64,000 nucleotides of DNA from Gymnothorax reevesii (GCA_029721435.1 CM056580.1:71635367-71699366); one strand, 5' to 3'. Numbered from the stretch's first letter, positions 35,101 to 45,317 are shown. Numbers and translations: made by a program. The notes: generated from the sequence alone by a model not told the origin.

Positions 35101-35109
35101 AGACCATTG

Positions 35110-35438
35110 TGTGAGTCATTTATTGAAAATTGTGAAAAAAAATTTTTTAAATTTTCCTATATATATATAGACAGATCAACAGCAATCAATGATTTCTTGG
35201 CATCACCAACCGTAGAGGTTTTGAAGTCTTTTAAAAAGACAGAACGGCTAGAAATATGCAGACAGTTTGAGCTGACAGAGGTAAAACCAGCCATGCAAAA
35301 AGCAAGACTGGCTAGAGAGATTGTTGAATATTACATTGATGAAAATGTGTTTGCACCAGGCGATCTGGAGCAGTTTCCAGTGAAAAATCCAATTGTAGAA
35401 ATGGAACTTAAATCAACAAGTAGATCAGAGGGATCTAA
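35110..35438 (+). pseudogene. Gag N-terminal region, Gmr1-like element
   Basis: About 110 codons read a helical N-terminal Gag segment: FLASPTVEVLKSFKKTERLEIC, then FELTEVKPAMQKARLAREIV and YYIDENVF. I recall this pattern from the N-terminus of fish gypsy Gag proteins. There is no in-frame ATG before it, so the start codon seems lost. Coding stops at 35438 where a 710-bp MITE is inserted, and the remainder of gag resumes near 36150. Confidence 0.7.
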
Positions 35439-36148
35439 TAGCTGCGACCTGGCCTAGCATCCGTCACGTGGCCTAGTGTCCATGACTGGTGGTTTCTTGT
35501 ACAAGTGTGACCTCGAAATTGGAAAATGACCTTGAAAATGAATAGGGAACCCTTCCTCTGTACCAAGAAGCTTGTTGTAAGATTTAATAGCCATCCATCA
35601 AGTTAAACTTGAGTTATGGTGCGAAAATTGTGAAATCGGGGCAAAATCGACACTTTTTTGACCGGTGTGACCTTAGGATTTGACAGATGACCTTGAAAAT
35701 CAATATTGAACCTCTCCTCTATACCAAGAAACTTGTTCTAAGATTTCATAGCCATTCATTGAATTAAACTTGAGTTACGGTGCGAAAACCGTCAAATCGG
35801 GCAATATTGACACTTTTTTTGCCTGTGTGACCTTGGGCTTTGACGGATGACCTTGAATAACAATAGGAAACACCTCCTCTACGCCTAGAAGCTATTTCCA
35901 AAATTTCGTAGAGATCCATGAATTCTAACCGGGGTTACAGCGAGAAAACCCACAAACAAGGTTGTGACCTCTGTGAACTTGACCTTTGACCTCGACCTTT
36001 TGCATGGACATCACTTTGGTGAAGGTCAATAACTCCAGAAAACTTCATGATGATACGACGACAGGAACATGGTCAAAAAGGTGTCGCTGACGGACGGACA
36101 GACAGACGGACAGACAGAAGCGTTCATAGAGGTGCTTAGTCGCAGCTA
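35439..36148. mobile_element. MITE inserted in gag
   Basis: The 710-base insertion starts TAGCTGCGAC and ends GTCGCAGCTA, a perfect 10-base inverted repeat whose outer TA may be the target duplication. Gag coding lies on both sides. Near the right end there is a GACGGACGGACAGACAG tract also found in the 48.2-kb repeat. The interior is dominated by three 160-bp tandem units. No open frame. Younger than the retrotransposon it interrupts. Confidence 0.85.
35505..35955 (+). repeat. Three 160-bp tandem units inside the MITE
   Basis: Units begin at 35505, 35665 and 35825, each with GTGTGACCT, so the period is exactly 160 bases. Shared blocks include GATGACCTTGAA, CCTCTACC or CCTCTGTACC, CCAAGAARCTTGTT, AATAGCCATYCAT, AACTTGAGTTA and CGGTGCGAAAA. 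Units 1 and 2 are closest. Unit 3 is more diverged and shortened to about 130 bases. Confidence 0.85.
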
Positions 36149-37148
36149 AAAATGCTGCTGGAGATTGAGGAAAAGGGAAAGGGAGGAAAAAGAAAAACAA
36201 AGGTAGTTTGAGTTAGAAAAATTAGCAAGAGAAGAAAATCAAAGAGAATTTGAGAGGGCAGAAAAAGAAAAACAAAGAGAATTTGAGAGAGAGAAAGAGG
36301 AAAGAGCAGAAAAAGAGAGACAAAGACAGAGAGATTTTGATTTAGAGAAGTTAGACAGAGAAGAAAGGCTGCAAATGGAGCTATTAAAAATCAAAATAGC
36401 AACTGAAAACAAATTTTGTGCTAGCCAGGAGGTAAAACTCGTGCCTTAATTCGCAGAAAAGGATGTAGATAAGTATTTCCAGTGCTTTGAGAAGGTAGCG
36501 AAGAGTTGCCAGTGGCTAAAGGCACATTGGCCTCTGATGTTGCAAACTGTCCTCAAGGGTAAAACTCAACAAGCCTATTTGGCTCTGTCTGCAGATGATT
36601 CCTCTGATTATGAGGTTGTCAAAAAGGTTATTTTGAGAGCTTAAGAGTTGGTTCCAGAGGCTTACCGACAGAAATTCAGAGGTCTGAAGAAATCTGACAA
36701 TCAGACTTATGTGGAATTTGCTAACGAGAAGAAGGTTTGCTTTGAGCGCTGGTGTACTTCTATGGAGGTCAAGGATGATTTCAACTCACTAAAAGAGATG
36801 GTGTAAGTGGAAGAATTCAAGAACTGTGTTAAGGATGATATGAAGACCTACCTTAATTAGAAGCAATCACTGAATTTGCAATCAGCTGCCAAATTTGCAG
36901 ATGAATATGTTCTCACACAAACGTAAGTCCAAATTTCAGTCTCGCAGTGACAATTGTTTTCATTTCAGAAGAAAGCAAAAGGTGATACCCAAGATTCCTC
37001 ACCGAAAGACAAAGAAAAATCTGGTGATGGTGCTCATAAATCCAGTCACAGGTCTGAAGAAAGTGTAAAAGCTGACAGTGACAAAAGTGGTCTAGTTTGC
37101 AATTATTGCAAGAAATCTGGTCATGTTACAACTAACTTGGTTCCTTAA
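36149..37148 (+). pseudogene. Gag coiled coil, capsid and zinc knuckle, Gmr1-like element
   Basis: One frame runs through the region with stops at 36204, 36447, 36642, 36804, 36858 and 36924. First comes a charged coiled coil (repeats of REFERAEKEKQ type, about 36180-36400). A capsid core follows (about 36450-36920): FAEKDVDKYFQCFEKVA, W-x-LMLQTVLKGKTQQAY, VPEAYRQKFRGL and TYVEFANEK. This resembles the SCAN domain, held to derive from Gmr1-like capsids. The zinc knuckle (about 37100-37140) reads CNYCKKSGHVTTN, then loses its last cysteine to an apparent 2-base deletion. Gag would coat the genomic RNA. Confidence 0.82.
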
Positions 37149-37184
37149 AGCTAAGAATAAAAAAGAAAAGAAAAGACAAAAGTC

Positions 37185-37388
37185 AATGATCTCAATTACA
37201 TTGTGAAGACTCCAGATAGGAGAAAGCCAAAACAGTTGAGTAACATTAACATGCTGAAGCCTTATCATGATAGAAATGTTAGGGTTGCAGCTGTCACTTC
37301 AGATCCTCCTATGGCTGAGACTTGAGAAGATGAGGGGGAGTTTCAAGATGATGAACCTAGAATTAAAGCTGAAGTTCTTTCACGTAAA
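37185..37388 (+). pseudogene. Integrase C-terminal remnant and linker
   Basis: In the RT frame, YIVKTPDRRKPKQ and INMLKPYH precede RT. This is the C-terminal tail motif (xVxTPDRRKxxQ, then HxNxLKPY) of Ty3/gypsy integrases. An in-frame stop lies at 37323-37325. The zinc-binding HHCC and catalytic DDE parts are absent: gag zinc-knuckle sequence ends about 40 bases upstream. The fragment shows that integrase once lay before RT. Confidence 0.78.
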
Positions 37389-38813
37389 TTGTCAAATTCT
37401 GAAGTGTTGCAAAATCTTGATGTAAAACTCCAGCACTTAGAACCCTCACAAACGGATCAGTTTGGGAGGTTGATCAAGAAATATAAAGATCTATTTCCTG
37501 ATGTTCCAAAGAGAGTTTCTATACCTTCTCATGATGAAGATGTTGGTGATGCCAAACCAATAAAACAGCATCCGTACCGGAAAAATCCTGAAAAGAGAAA
37601 GATTGCTGAGAAAGAGGTTGAGTACATGTTAGAGCATGATTTTATCAGACCCTCCGACTCAGATTGGATTTCACCCTGTGTGCTAGTTCCAAAACCTCAT
37701 GGAAGTACGAGATTCTGTATAGATTATCGCAAAGTCAATGCTGTAACTAGAACTGATTTGTTTCCAATACCAAGGATTGATGATTGTATTGATAGAGTAG
37801 GGCAAGCAAAGTTTCTGACCAAGATTGATTTATTGAAGGGGTATTGGTGAGTGCCTTTAACTGAGAGGGCCAAGAGCATCTCTGCTTTTTCCACACCATC
37901 TGGCTTATACCAGTTTGAAGTCCTCCCCTTTGGCATGAAAAACGCCCCAGCCACGTTCCAAAGGATGATACAGTCTACAATCGCCGGATTGCAACACATG
38001 GGTGCGTACATCGACGACCTGATCACATGGAGTGACTCCTGGGAAGAACATCTGAAAGATGTAGAGACATTGTTCCAGCGCCTGACCCAGGCCAACCTGA
38101 CTGTTAACCTGAACAAGAGTGACTTTGGTTGTGCTACTGTCAGGTATCTTGGCTACGTCATAGGCCAGGGTAAGGTGGCACCCATAAATGCTAAAGTCCA
38201 AGCCATCATGGACTTTCCAGTTCCTGACAACAAAAAAGCTTTGCGCCGCTTCCTTGGAATGATCGGGTACTACCGCAAGTTCTGCAAGAACTTTGCTGAG
38301 ATTGCTCTCAGTCTCACCAACTAACTGAAGAAAGGCGTAAAGTTCACTTGGGATGAAGCATGCCAAAGAGCCTTCGATCACCTGAAGTCTCTGCTGTGTC
38401 ACTTCCCCGTGCTCAAATCTGCTGACTTCAACAAACCGTTCTCCATCGCGGTCGATGCTAACGAGCAAGCTTGTGGATCTGTGCACCTACAGAGAAGTGA
38501 CTCTGATGACATTGAGCATCCCATGGCATACTTCTCCAGGAAGTTCAATCGCCACCAAAAGAAATATTCCTCAATAGAGAAGGAGCTGTTGGCTCTGGTT
38601 CTATCCTAACAACACTTTGAGGTTTATGTTTGTACGGGGCAAAAGCCAATGATTGTGTGCACTGACCACAATCCGTTAATGTTTTTGAGTAAGATGAAAA
38701 ACAAGAATCGGAGATTGCTGAATTGGAGTTTGATTTTACAGGACTTTGACTTAGAAATTAAGCATATAAAGGGTACTGACAATGTAATTGCCGATTGCGT
38801 ATCCCGTGTTTGA
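37389..38813 (+). pseudogene. Reverse transcriptase and RNase H, Gmr1-like element
   Basis: One frame spans the region with stops at 37848, 38322 and 38607 and a natural-looking end at 38811. RT motifs: WISPCVLVPKPHGSTRFCID, YRKVNAVT, KIDLLKGYW, LPFGMKNAPATFQRM, the catalytic AYIDDL (38004-38021), and LGYVIGQG. RNase H follows with aspartate 38454-38456 (SIAVDANE), glutamate 38577-38579 (SSIEKELLAL), aspartate 38664-38666 (CTDHNPL) and a DNVIADCVSRV end. These enzymes would copy the RNA and degrade the template. Catalytic residues survive but the stops kill it. RNase H ends about 125 bases from the 3' LTR, with no integrase between. Confidence 0.92.
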
Positions 38814-38939
38814 GTATGTGTATGGATATCACCTGTTTATTAGCAGATTGTATTATATGTACAGTATATATATATACACAAGTGTCTACTTAACCATTTT
38901 TGTATTGAAAAGAAAAATTTTTCTCTTTTGGACTGGAGG

Positions 38940-39327
38940 TGTAATGTGGAAAGAAGCCACTAGATGACAGTATTGACCTTTTTTTTGTTAAGCCTAGTCT
39001 GGAACTAGGTTTGGGCATGTCCTGGGCATGTCTGAGAGGGGAATATCCCGGAGGGTAAAAAAAGTCTTAAATGTGGCAGGGGGCTGCAAAAGAGCATATA
39101 AGGAGAGTTTTGCTTGTGTTGGAGCATTTTCCTCACCTGGAACATCACCAAGCAACCCCATCTCAAGGGACTGTAAATATTTTTTTTCTTGTATATTATC
39201 AATCCTTGTCAGCAGTTTAAATTGTAGGTTAGTGTTGGTCTTTCATTAATTAAATCTGTTTGAGTTTTAAAATTTTGTCTGTCAACCCTAGCTGTTGTTA
39301 ATGTCATAACAATTTGGGCCCATAACA
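38940..39327 (+). repeat. 3' LTR of the Gmr1-like element
   Basis: Starts TGTAATGTGG after the purine-rich GGACTGGAGG (likely polypurine tract) and ends GGGCCCATAACA. Compared with the solo LTR 53207-53679 it lacks about 100 bases just after the CATATAAGGAGAG block. The 5' LTR keeps that block, so the deletion happened after integration. Confidence 0.9.
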
Positions 39328-39850
39328 CAAGAAACAAACTGTTGAGCTATCGTTTTTCCTGCAGATACTGCTGCTATTAAAAAAAATGTAAGAGACCTGA
39401 AACGAATGGCAGAATCGACGAGACTAATGGATTTACATCCATTACAACTCGCAAAGTCCTATTTTAAATAATGCTGTTTGCACCAGCAGTCATTTTGGCA
39501 ATTACTCTTAGTAGATCACCCGCAAAATGTAAGCAAACCAAGCGCGCAAAATGTTGCCACAATAATGCAATTTAGCGCTCTTTATCTGGTATCCTAGTAG
39601 ATCAGGCTCTAAGTATCATTGTCAGTGTAGCCCATTGGTGATCTCTTTCATTTTTTAATAATTTCTTAATACATACAGGCTCATGAATTGGTCTTGATCT
39701 TTCAGTAAATACAGCAACAGCTTGAACTGCTTGAAAGCAATTGTGCCTTTTTGTGTCAGAAGCTCATGGTGTGCCACTGAAATTCGAGTAATGCAAGTGT
39801 TACCACTCGGGGAGCGTTGCACTTTAGGATGTTAAAAGTGTGCACATCAA
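39328..39850. other. Unassigned DNA
   Basis: Sequence between the Gmr1-like 3' LTR and the first recognisable part of the next Tc1-like element. No gene or terminal repeat seen. The left end of that Tc1 element may lie here but was not found. Confidence 0.5.
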
Positions 39851-39937
39851 AGGTCTACAGTTGATATCAAGAGTAACATTTTCATTTGGAATCTGTTGCT
39901 GTCAACTCTCAATATGAAATCCCAAGCGCTATCAGTG

Positions 39938-40480
39938 TGTCATGATTTTGACTGTGTTTGTGGTTTTTAGACTCTCTTTGTGGCTCTTTTCGGAACCTCT
40001 TCTGTTCCTTTAATTTTCGGATTCCTGCCTGTTTAGTCAGGAGTGGGCGGCACCTTCTGCTGAGTCTATATAAGCCGGATGTCCGCCATGTCTCTCTCGC
40101 TGGAGTGTCTGATTTTAGCTAACACAAGAGCCAGAACATATCTGTAGTCAGGAATTGTTGGCAAAATATCTTTGCATTATTTTTGTGGTTCTTATTTCTC
40201 TAGGGATATTCCCTTTTCTTCCTTTCCCTCTTTTACCTTTGTGTTGCACCATTTTAGGTACTTGCTATCCTCAGTGCCCGAGATACTTCCTCTCTCTCCA
40301 TCTCTCTCTCTCTCTCTGGCTTTGCTTCATTGTTTCGGATGGTTGGGTGTCCATTTGGAAGCATGAGGGCTGTCTCTGTTCTTTGGTCTGTTTCTCTCTC
40401 TCTGTGAGTGCTCTAAGTCAATGCTGCACTGGTTTTCTCCTACCACTGCACTTGCTCTCTCGATTCTATCAGCCGTTACA
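39938..40480 (+). mobile_element. Solo LTR, family C, inside the Tc1-like element
   Basis: 543 bases with TG...CA ends (TGTCATGATTTTGAC at the start, CAGCCGTTACA at the end). Both flanks carry CAGTG (39933-39937 and 40481-40485), a perfect 5-bp duplication. A TATATAAG box lies at about 40068-40075 and a (CT)n tract at 40289-40318. The Tc1 transposase frame can be followed on both sides. It is therefore a clean solo LTR younger than the Tc1 copy. Long open frames across it are fortuitous. Confidence 0.9.
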
Positions 40481-40718
40481 CAGTGCCAGTAAAGCAAACC
40501 ATTCGTGGGCTAAAAAATCAAATCAAACCCAGCAGAGAAAAGGAGAAGGTATTTGGTGTGGCCAATTGTATATTTTTTAAAAGAAAGAAAACTGCTGAGT
40601 TTAGGAATACAAAAAGTCCAGGAAGACCACTGATACCAACTTTGGTGGATATCATAGGAATTATTTCCCTGGTTCAAACAACCCCTTCACAACAGTTGCC
40701 AAGATTAAGAACATTCTC

Positions 40719-41847
40719 TAGAGCAGTGGTCAGCAGCTTTTTCAGGAAAGCGCACGATTACCTTAAGCCAGTGTTTCTCAAACCTGTCCTGGAGGACCAC
40801 CTGCCCTGCCTGTTTTAGATCTTTCCCTGCCCCAGCACAGGAGATTCAAATAATCAGGATGTTATCAATCAGCTTTAGAGGGTCAGTAACGAGCTGATCA
40901 TTTGAATCACCTGAGCTAAAACAGGGAAAGATCTAAAACCTGCAGGACAGGTGGTCCTCCAGGAGAGGTTTGAGAAGCACTGCCTTAAGCGCTGTGAGAA
41001 CGCAGATTGGAAAGGGACTGCTGGGAAAGAAAATTTAAAAAAATGATTACCTTGTTCGTTGCTCAAGCGCCTCCTGTTGGCCAGCCAGGCGCTAGTCAGT
41101 GAGATTCTAAGCATGCTCATGTCTGGGTATCCTCTGCCCTCGTTCAGAACTTGTAATCGTTTCGACCAATGAGTGTAAAGATGCAGGAGCTGACAGGCAC
41201 GTGCTTCGGAGGAGAGCCCCGAACTGTCTCTTTCTCCTGAGTTGGCAACAGAGGGTTTGTGAGAGGAATTTTGTCATAAATTGCTTATCCTTGATTGACC
41301 TAGGTTGTGGCCTGGGTCTGCTTAATTGTTAATCATTGCACTCTAACCTGTACGTAATGAAATGTGCTTTCTGTAACTGTATGAGATGAGTTGTGCATAT
41401 TCCCTCTGAAGCTTAGGGGACCGTTTATCTCTGTATAGTTTGTTCCTGTGTAGCTTGCTGGACCTAGATAAGACCTAAGGAAATGTAAATCACTGCAGGG
41501 GGAGAAACTCCTTCTCCCTGGGCTGAAGAGATTCACGGAGCCAGAATCTACGTGGGATGCGCGTACACAGCTGTTAGGAATCAGTCTCAAGGGGAGGGGA
41601 TTATGACATTCTGCTCATACAAATAATCGAGCAAGAGAGGAATTCGGTGTCTTCTGTTCTTTGTAATGGGAATCCTACGTGCGCACATAGTAAAGACAAA
41701 ATGTTTTCACTATCTCTGCCTCAGTCTGATTGCTTGCAGGAAAACAATATCAAAATTCCTACATATGAGCAAGCCTTGTACATATCTCAGATTGGGCATT
41801 CCAGATTCGGGTGGTATTGGAGATGCCAAATTTATTTAAAAAAAAAG
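40719..41847 (+). mobile_element. A-tailed retroposed insertion of unknown family
   Basis: The insertion lies between identical 12-mers AAGAACATTCTC (40707-40718 and 41848-41859), both from the Tc1 transposase region. Its right end is an A-rich tail (TTTAAAAAAAAAG) next to the duplication. This is the pattern of target-primed reverse transcription. The body is not recognised: no reverse transcriptase frame, no tRNA-type boxes found. It contains a hAT MITE (40769-40982). It could be a truncated LINE, a SINE composite or a processed transcript. Confidence 0.75.
40769..40982. mobile_element. hAT MITE nested in the retroposon
   Basis: 214 bases beginning CAGTGTTTCTCAAACCTGTC and ending AGGTTTGAGAAGCACTG, with long inverted arms through CCTGGAGGACCAC and its complement. 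Both flanks carry CCTTAAGC (40761-40768 and 40983-40990), a perfect 8-bp duplication. Noncoding, hAT-dependent. Youngest layer of the nest. Confidence 0.94.
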
Positions 41848-42705
41848 AAGAACATTCTCCAGCAGGTTACTGCATTAGTGCCAAAGGCAGCAATCAAGAG
41901 AAAACTTCACCAGAGCAAATACAGAGGGTTGATTTTAACATGTAAACTATTCATAAATTTCAAAAACAAGAAACTCACCAAAAAAAGTTTTAAAATGCGT
42001 GTATAGTTCTGAAACAACATCCGATGGAGAAACAAGACAAAGACTTACTTACAGTAAAATAGGTAAAGGACATGGAGAAAATAAGAAATTGCTCATGATC
42101 TGAGGCATTCAACCTCATCTGTGAAGAGTGTTTATGTATGAGCGAGTCGAGCTGCTAATTGAGCTGGTTCCTTTGTATCTGCTGCTGATGAGACTATGGA
42201 CAAAAGCTGCAGGATGAATTCTGAATAGTACAGGGCAACATTATATGCTTACACTCAGTTCAAATTGAAATATACTTTTTAGTGGAGATGGAGATTGACT
42301 TGGCATAGACAAGCCTATTGTATGACCTGAATCTGATTGAGCTTGTACTTCACTTGCTGAAAGAAAAACAGAGGACTGCTGCAGTGAAGGCCAGGCAGAG
42401 TATCACCAAAGGAAAAAAGCCTTCAGTCAATGACTGCAAATGGTTTGCCACTGCATGTTAAATATGACAATTTATTATTATTGTCTGTTTGTCCAATTAC
42501 TTTTGAGCCCCCAAAATTGAGGGGCCTGAGCATGAAATAGGTGAAGTTCATACATGGTTTGGACAGTATTTTTGAAAAAGCTCTTAAATTGAAGTTTAAA
42601 TTCTGTGCTTCAAGCACATCTTGATTTTTTTCTTTTTAAATCCATTGTAGTGGCGTAGACAAAATGAGAGTTGTGTCTCTGTCCTAATGTATGGGCCTAA
42701 ATGTA

Positions 42706-43722
42706 AAACCTAATAGAGAGAGGAAGAAGAGAGATGTATGTTATGGTAAAATCTGAGTCAAAAAATAAGTTATTTTGTCAGTTTATTTACTTTTGTAGAA
42801 ATCCAGACACTAGCCTAATTTTCATGTCTTTTCAAGATTGCATTGAAATTTTCAATAAGTATAAATCAGATTAAATGAGGCAGAGCCAAGAGATCAAGAC
42901 TAAGACATCACTTTGAAACTTGAAATTGATGCAAGGACAAGAGTACATTCAGTTCATTCGCTTGCTGCGTAATCAGTTACGCTTTCGGGCGCGAGTAGTC
43001 ATGTGCAGGAGGATACATTTATTGGTGCACAGGAGACAAAAGTGTTTTATACGAATGAAGTAAGAGTGAGTCAATGAGAATGTGCGATACAGGCTTGGGC
43101 TTTTTTCTTTCTCAGTGAAGCATCAGTTGCCTTCATTGGACTTTAATGGAAACCGATACGATCTAATTAGCCACTTCCCCTCTGTGATGCGTCTCGACTC
43201 ACTCATGCTTCCTTGAGATTCACGAGGGAGAAAGCACCACAAAACCACCTCTAAAGCACATTCATTTTAAAATCTGCCTGGCATTTCAGAAAGTTAAGGG
43301 CTTGGAAAATTGTACCACCATCTGGAATAAATAATTACTACTGCCATTCTTCCAGAATTCGGACCCTGAATAATTTAAATAAGACAATTTGGAAAAGTAG
43401 TTTTCAGAGCAGAGAATGAGACCTTCATTATTTTTTTTTTTCCAATCAGCAGTCATTCACTTTCAAAAATGAGCCACTCATTAGGAATTGTTGCAACTTT
43501 ACAACAGAATGAGGGTTGTGTACACATTTTGAACTTTGATTTATGCTTTTGTTTACAATAAATAAGTATTGTTTTTTCCCCCTTTTTTTGCTGTCTTACA
43601 CGTGAAGCAATACTTGAGCTCACACTAGATAAATTACTCAATACCACAAGAGCATTTTGGAGCATATGATATGGAAATATTTTCCTGGCTAGTGAAGTGT
43701 GAAGCTTGAGTTGAGTTTGCGC
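42706..43722. other. Unassigned DNA
   Basis: No gene or transposon boundary recognised up to the solo LTR. A 107-codon minus-strand frame at 43453-43776 runs into the LTR and has no motif. Confidence 0.5.
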
Positions 43723-44534
43723 TGTTATGGCCCCAAATTTGTTATGACATATAAGACAGCAAGGGATGACAGACAAAATTTTAAAACTTAAACAGATTTA
43801 ATTATATCAAGACTGATAACTAACCTACAATTTATACTACTGACCAAGATTGACATCCATCCATCTTCTATACCCGCTTATTCCTCACTAGGGTCACGGG
43901 GCAAGCTGGAGCCTATCCCAGCTGACTACGGGCAAAGGCAGGTACCCACCCTGAACAGCTTGCCAATCCATCGCAGGGCGCACACACCATTCACTCTCAC
44001 ACTCATACCTATGGGCAATTTGGTGTCTCCAATTAGCTTGATATGCATGTCTTTGGACTGTGGGAGGAAACCGGAGTGCCCGGCGAAAACCCACGCAACA
44101 CGGGGAGACCATGCAAACAGGCGGGATTCGAACCCACGACCTTCTTGCTGTGAGGCAGCAATGCTAACCACTCCACCCCAAGATTGACATATTCCAGAGA
44201 TGGGGTTGCTTGGTGATGTCCTGGGACAGGAAAATGCTCCAACACAGGCAAAAATCCACAAAAAAACTTCACAGGTCTTGAAAAGAGTGACAGGTCTGGT
44301 CAAATTTATCATTCCACTATTTCTCCCTGCAATTTCTCCTACTACTTTACTCTCACAATTTTTCTCCTTATATACTCTTTTGCAGCTCCCTCCCACCTTC
44401 CAGACTTTTTTCAATTCTCTGGGACCTCCCCTCTCGGACATGCCCAGGACATGCCCAAACCTAGCTCCAGACTGGGCTTAAGAAAAAAAAGTCAATACTG
44501 CCATCTAGTGGCTTTTTTTCCCCCCCACATTACA
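43723..44534 (-). mobile_element. Solo LTR of the Gmr1-like family, split by a SINE
   Basis: On the minus strand it begins TGTAATGTGGGG and ends GGGGCCATAACA, the same termini as 53207-53679. It keeps the complete middle part missing from the 3' LTR at 38940. Flanking 4-mers are GCGC (43719-43722) and GCGT (44535-44538), a 3/4 duplication. A SINE is inserted at 43857-44179. Without it the LTR is about 475-490 bases. Confidence 0.92.
43857..44179 (-). mobile_element. tRNA-derived SINE inside the solo LTR
   Basis: On the minus strand it starts GGGGTGGAGTGGTTAGC (box A region), has a clean box B GGTTCGAATCC (44124-44134), then CACAGTCCAAAGACATGC and AGCTGGGATAGGCTCCAGC blocks, and ends GAAGATGGATGGATG. 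Both flanks carry CCAAGATTGACAT (43844-43856 and 44178-44190, edges ambiguous), a target duplication of 11-13 bases. The layout resembles fish tRNA-headed SINEs of the Mermaid type with a LINE L2-like tail. Mobilised by LINE machinery; it has no coding capacity. Better preserved than the copy at 27766. Confidence 0.92.
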
Positions 44535-44538
44535 GCGT

Positions 44539-45309
44539 ACATTGAACAACCAAAATACCAGCACAACTATTAAAAGTCAGTGATATCAATTGTTTTTCTG
44601 CATGTCAAGCAGTCCAATGAACCCATGCCATTGACATCAAGGCTCTCCACCACCTATGTGAAAATGGCAACAAAAGCTTCAATTTATACCATTTTTTTGG
44701 CCATCTCACAAGGCATGAAAATTTCACATCCTACCATACCTCAGTGTCATGACTGGCCTAATTTTCTACTGCTAAAAAGAAGTACTGTACCCATATTCAT
44801 TGCAGTCATATTTATTGCTCTGTTACCATGGAAAGTATCATACTGTCAGAAATGCCTACTGTTACGACTTGTCCGTATTTAATGCGATTTTTGAAATAAA
44901 GTACGGAGTTAGGGGAAAATAGGCTTACGGATTTTTCAAAACGCGTGGATATTATATTGCTACATGCTAATTATACTCGTTCACAAAGCCATTCTGAGGC
45001 TCGTAAAAAAATTCCCTGCGGCAATTGCCGAGCACTATCCGATTCTCTCTCTCCCGCCTCTCAGTCGGCCAATCAAGCGGCCTGTTTCTAAGTGTATACG
45101 GAGCGGCACTTGCTTGCTGCTTTGGAGACTACCAACCAAATTGAACGCTACCTAGCGAGCGAGGCAGCGTGAGCTATAAGATTATTAGAGATTTATTATT
45201 GCAGATTTTGGGCTCCTGGTTTTCACACATTTAAACCCGGAGCACAATGAGATTAAAAACAAGGTTTTAATAGACTTTTGATTGACAATTTCATTGTTTC
45301 ATTATTTCA
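44539..45309. other. Unassigned DNA
   Basis: A GC-richer patch near 44990-45170 (CCCTGCGGCAATTGCCG, GCGAGCGAGGCAGCG) may be part of an old DNA transposon, but no ends were paired. No gene seen. Confidence 0.45.
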
Positions 45310-45317
45310 TATGTTTG

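Larger units (their letters stand above)
34690..39327 (+). mobile_element. Gmr1-like Ty3/gypsy retrotransposon, degraded
   Basis: Order: truncated 5' LTR, tRNA-Pro-like primer site, gag with coiled coil and capsid, zinc knuckle, integrase C-terminal remnant, reverse transcriptase, RNase H, 3' LTR. Integrase before RT is the order described for Gmr1-like deuterostome elements; most Ty3/gypsy elements have it after RNase H. Protease and most of integrase are deleted between about 37150 and 37190. Gag core and pol lie in one frame with at least ten stops. A MITE splits gag. The 4 bases after the 3' LTR (CAAG) cannot be checked on the left because the 5' LTR head is lost. Confidence 0.88.
39914..42440 (+). 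pseudogene. Tc1-like transposase pseudogene in three pieces
   Basis: Start ATG at 39914, interrupted after eight codons by the solo LTR, resuming at 40486 with KQTIRGLKNQIKPSREKEKVF, a helix-turn-helix region. SPGRPLIPT and a degraded NPFTTV-like segment follow up to 40718. After the retroposon it resumes at 41860 with AAIKRKLHQSKYRG and the linker. In the catalytic domain the first aspartate is asparagine (42031-42033) and its glutamate neighbour is lysine. The block around the second aspartate is mostly deleted. The third motif survives as DLNLIE near 42324-42341. Frameshifts are also present. Inactive. Confidence 0.82.
39851..42705 (+). mobile_element. Tc1-like transposon split by nested insertions
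   Basis: Homologous pieces are about 39851-39937, 40486-40718 and 41860-42705. Together they give the leader, transposase and 3' non-coding end of a Tc1-like element. The right end reads GGGCCTAAATGTA and contains TTGTGTCTCTGTCC, matching the family terminus with TA outside. An internal CCAATTACTTTTGAGCC block (near 42494) is also diagnostic. The left terminal repeat was not found. Two insertions break it: a solo LTR (39938-40480) and a retroposon (40719-41847). Confidence 0.85.

Noticed and set aside
37724..38486. Minus-strand frames of 130 and 193 codons
   Set aside because: Antisense shadows of the reverse transcriptase and RNase H region.
34063..39500. Continuation of the hAT BED element on the far side of the Gmr1-like element
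   Set aside because: No hAT coding or matching terminus was found after 39327, so a simple insertion of the retroelement into the hAT is not supported.
40155..40580. 141-codon plus-strand frame rich in Leu/Ser
   Set aside because: It runs across the family C solo LTR, its target duplication and into the Tc1 pseudogene.
43857..44179. tRNA gene suggested by clean A and B box motifs
   Set aside because: The unit is a SINE with a long non-tRNA body, a GATGGATG tail and target duplications.
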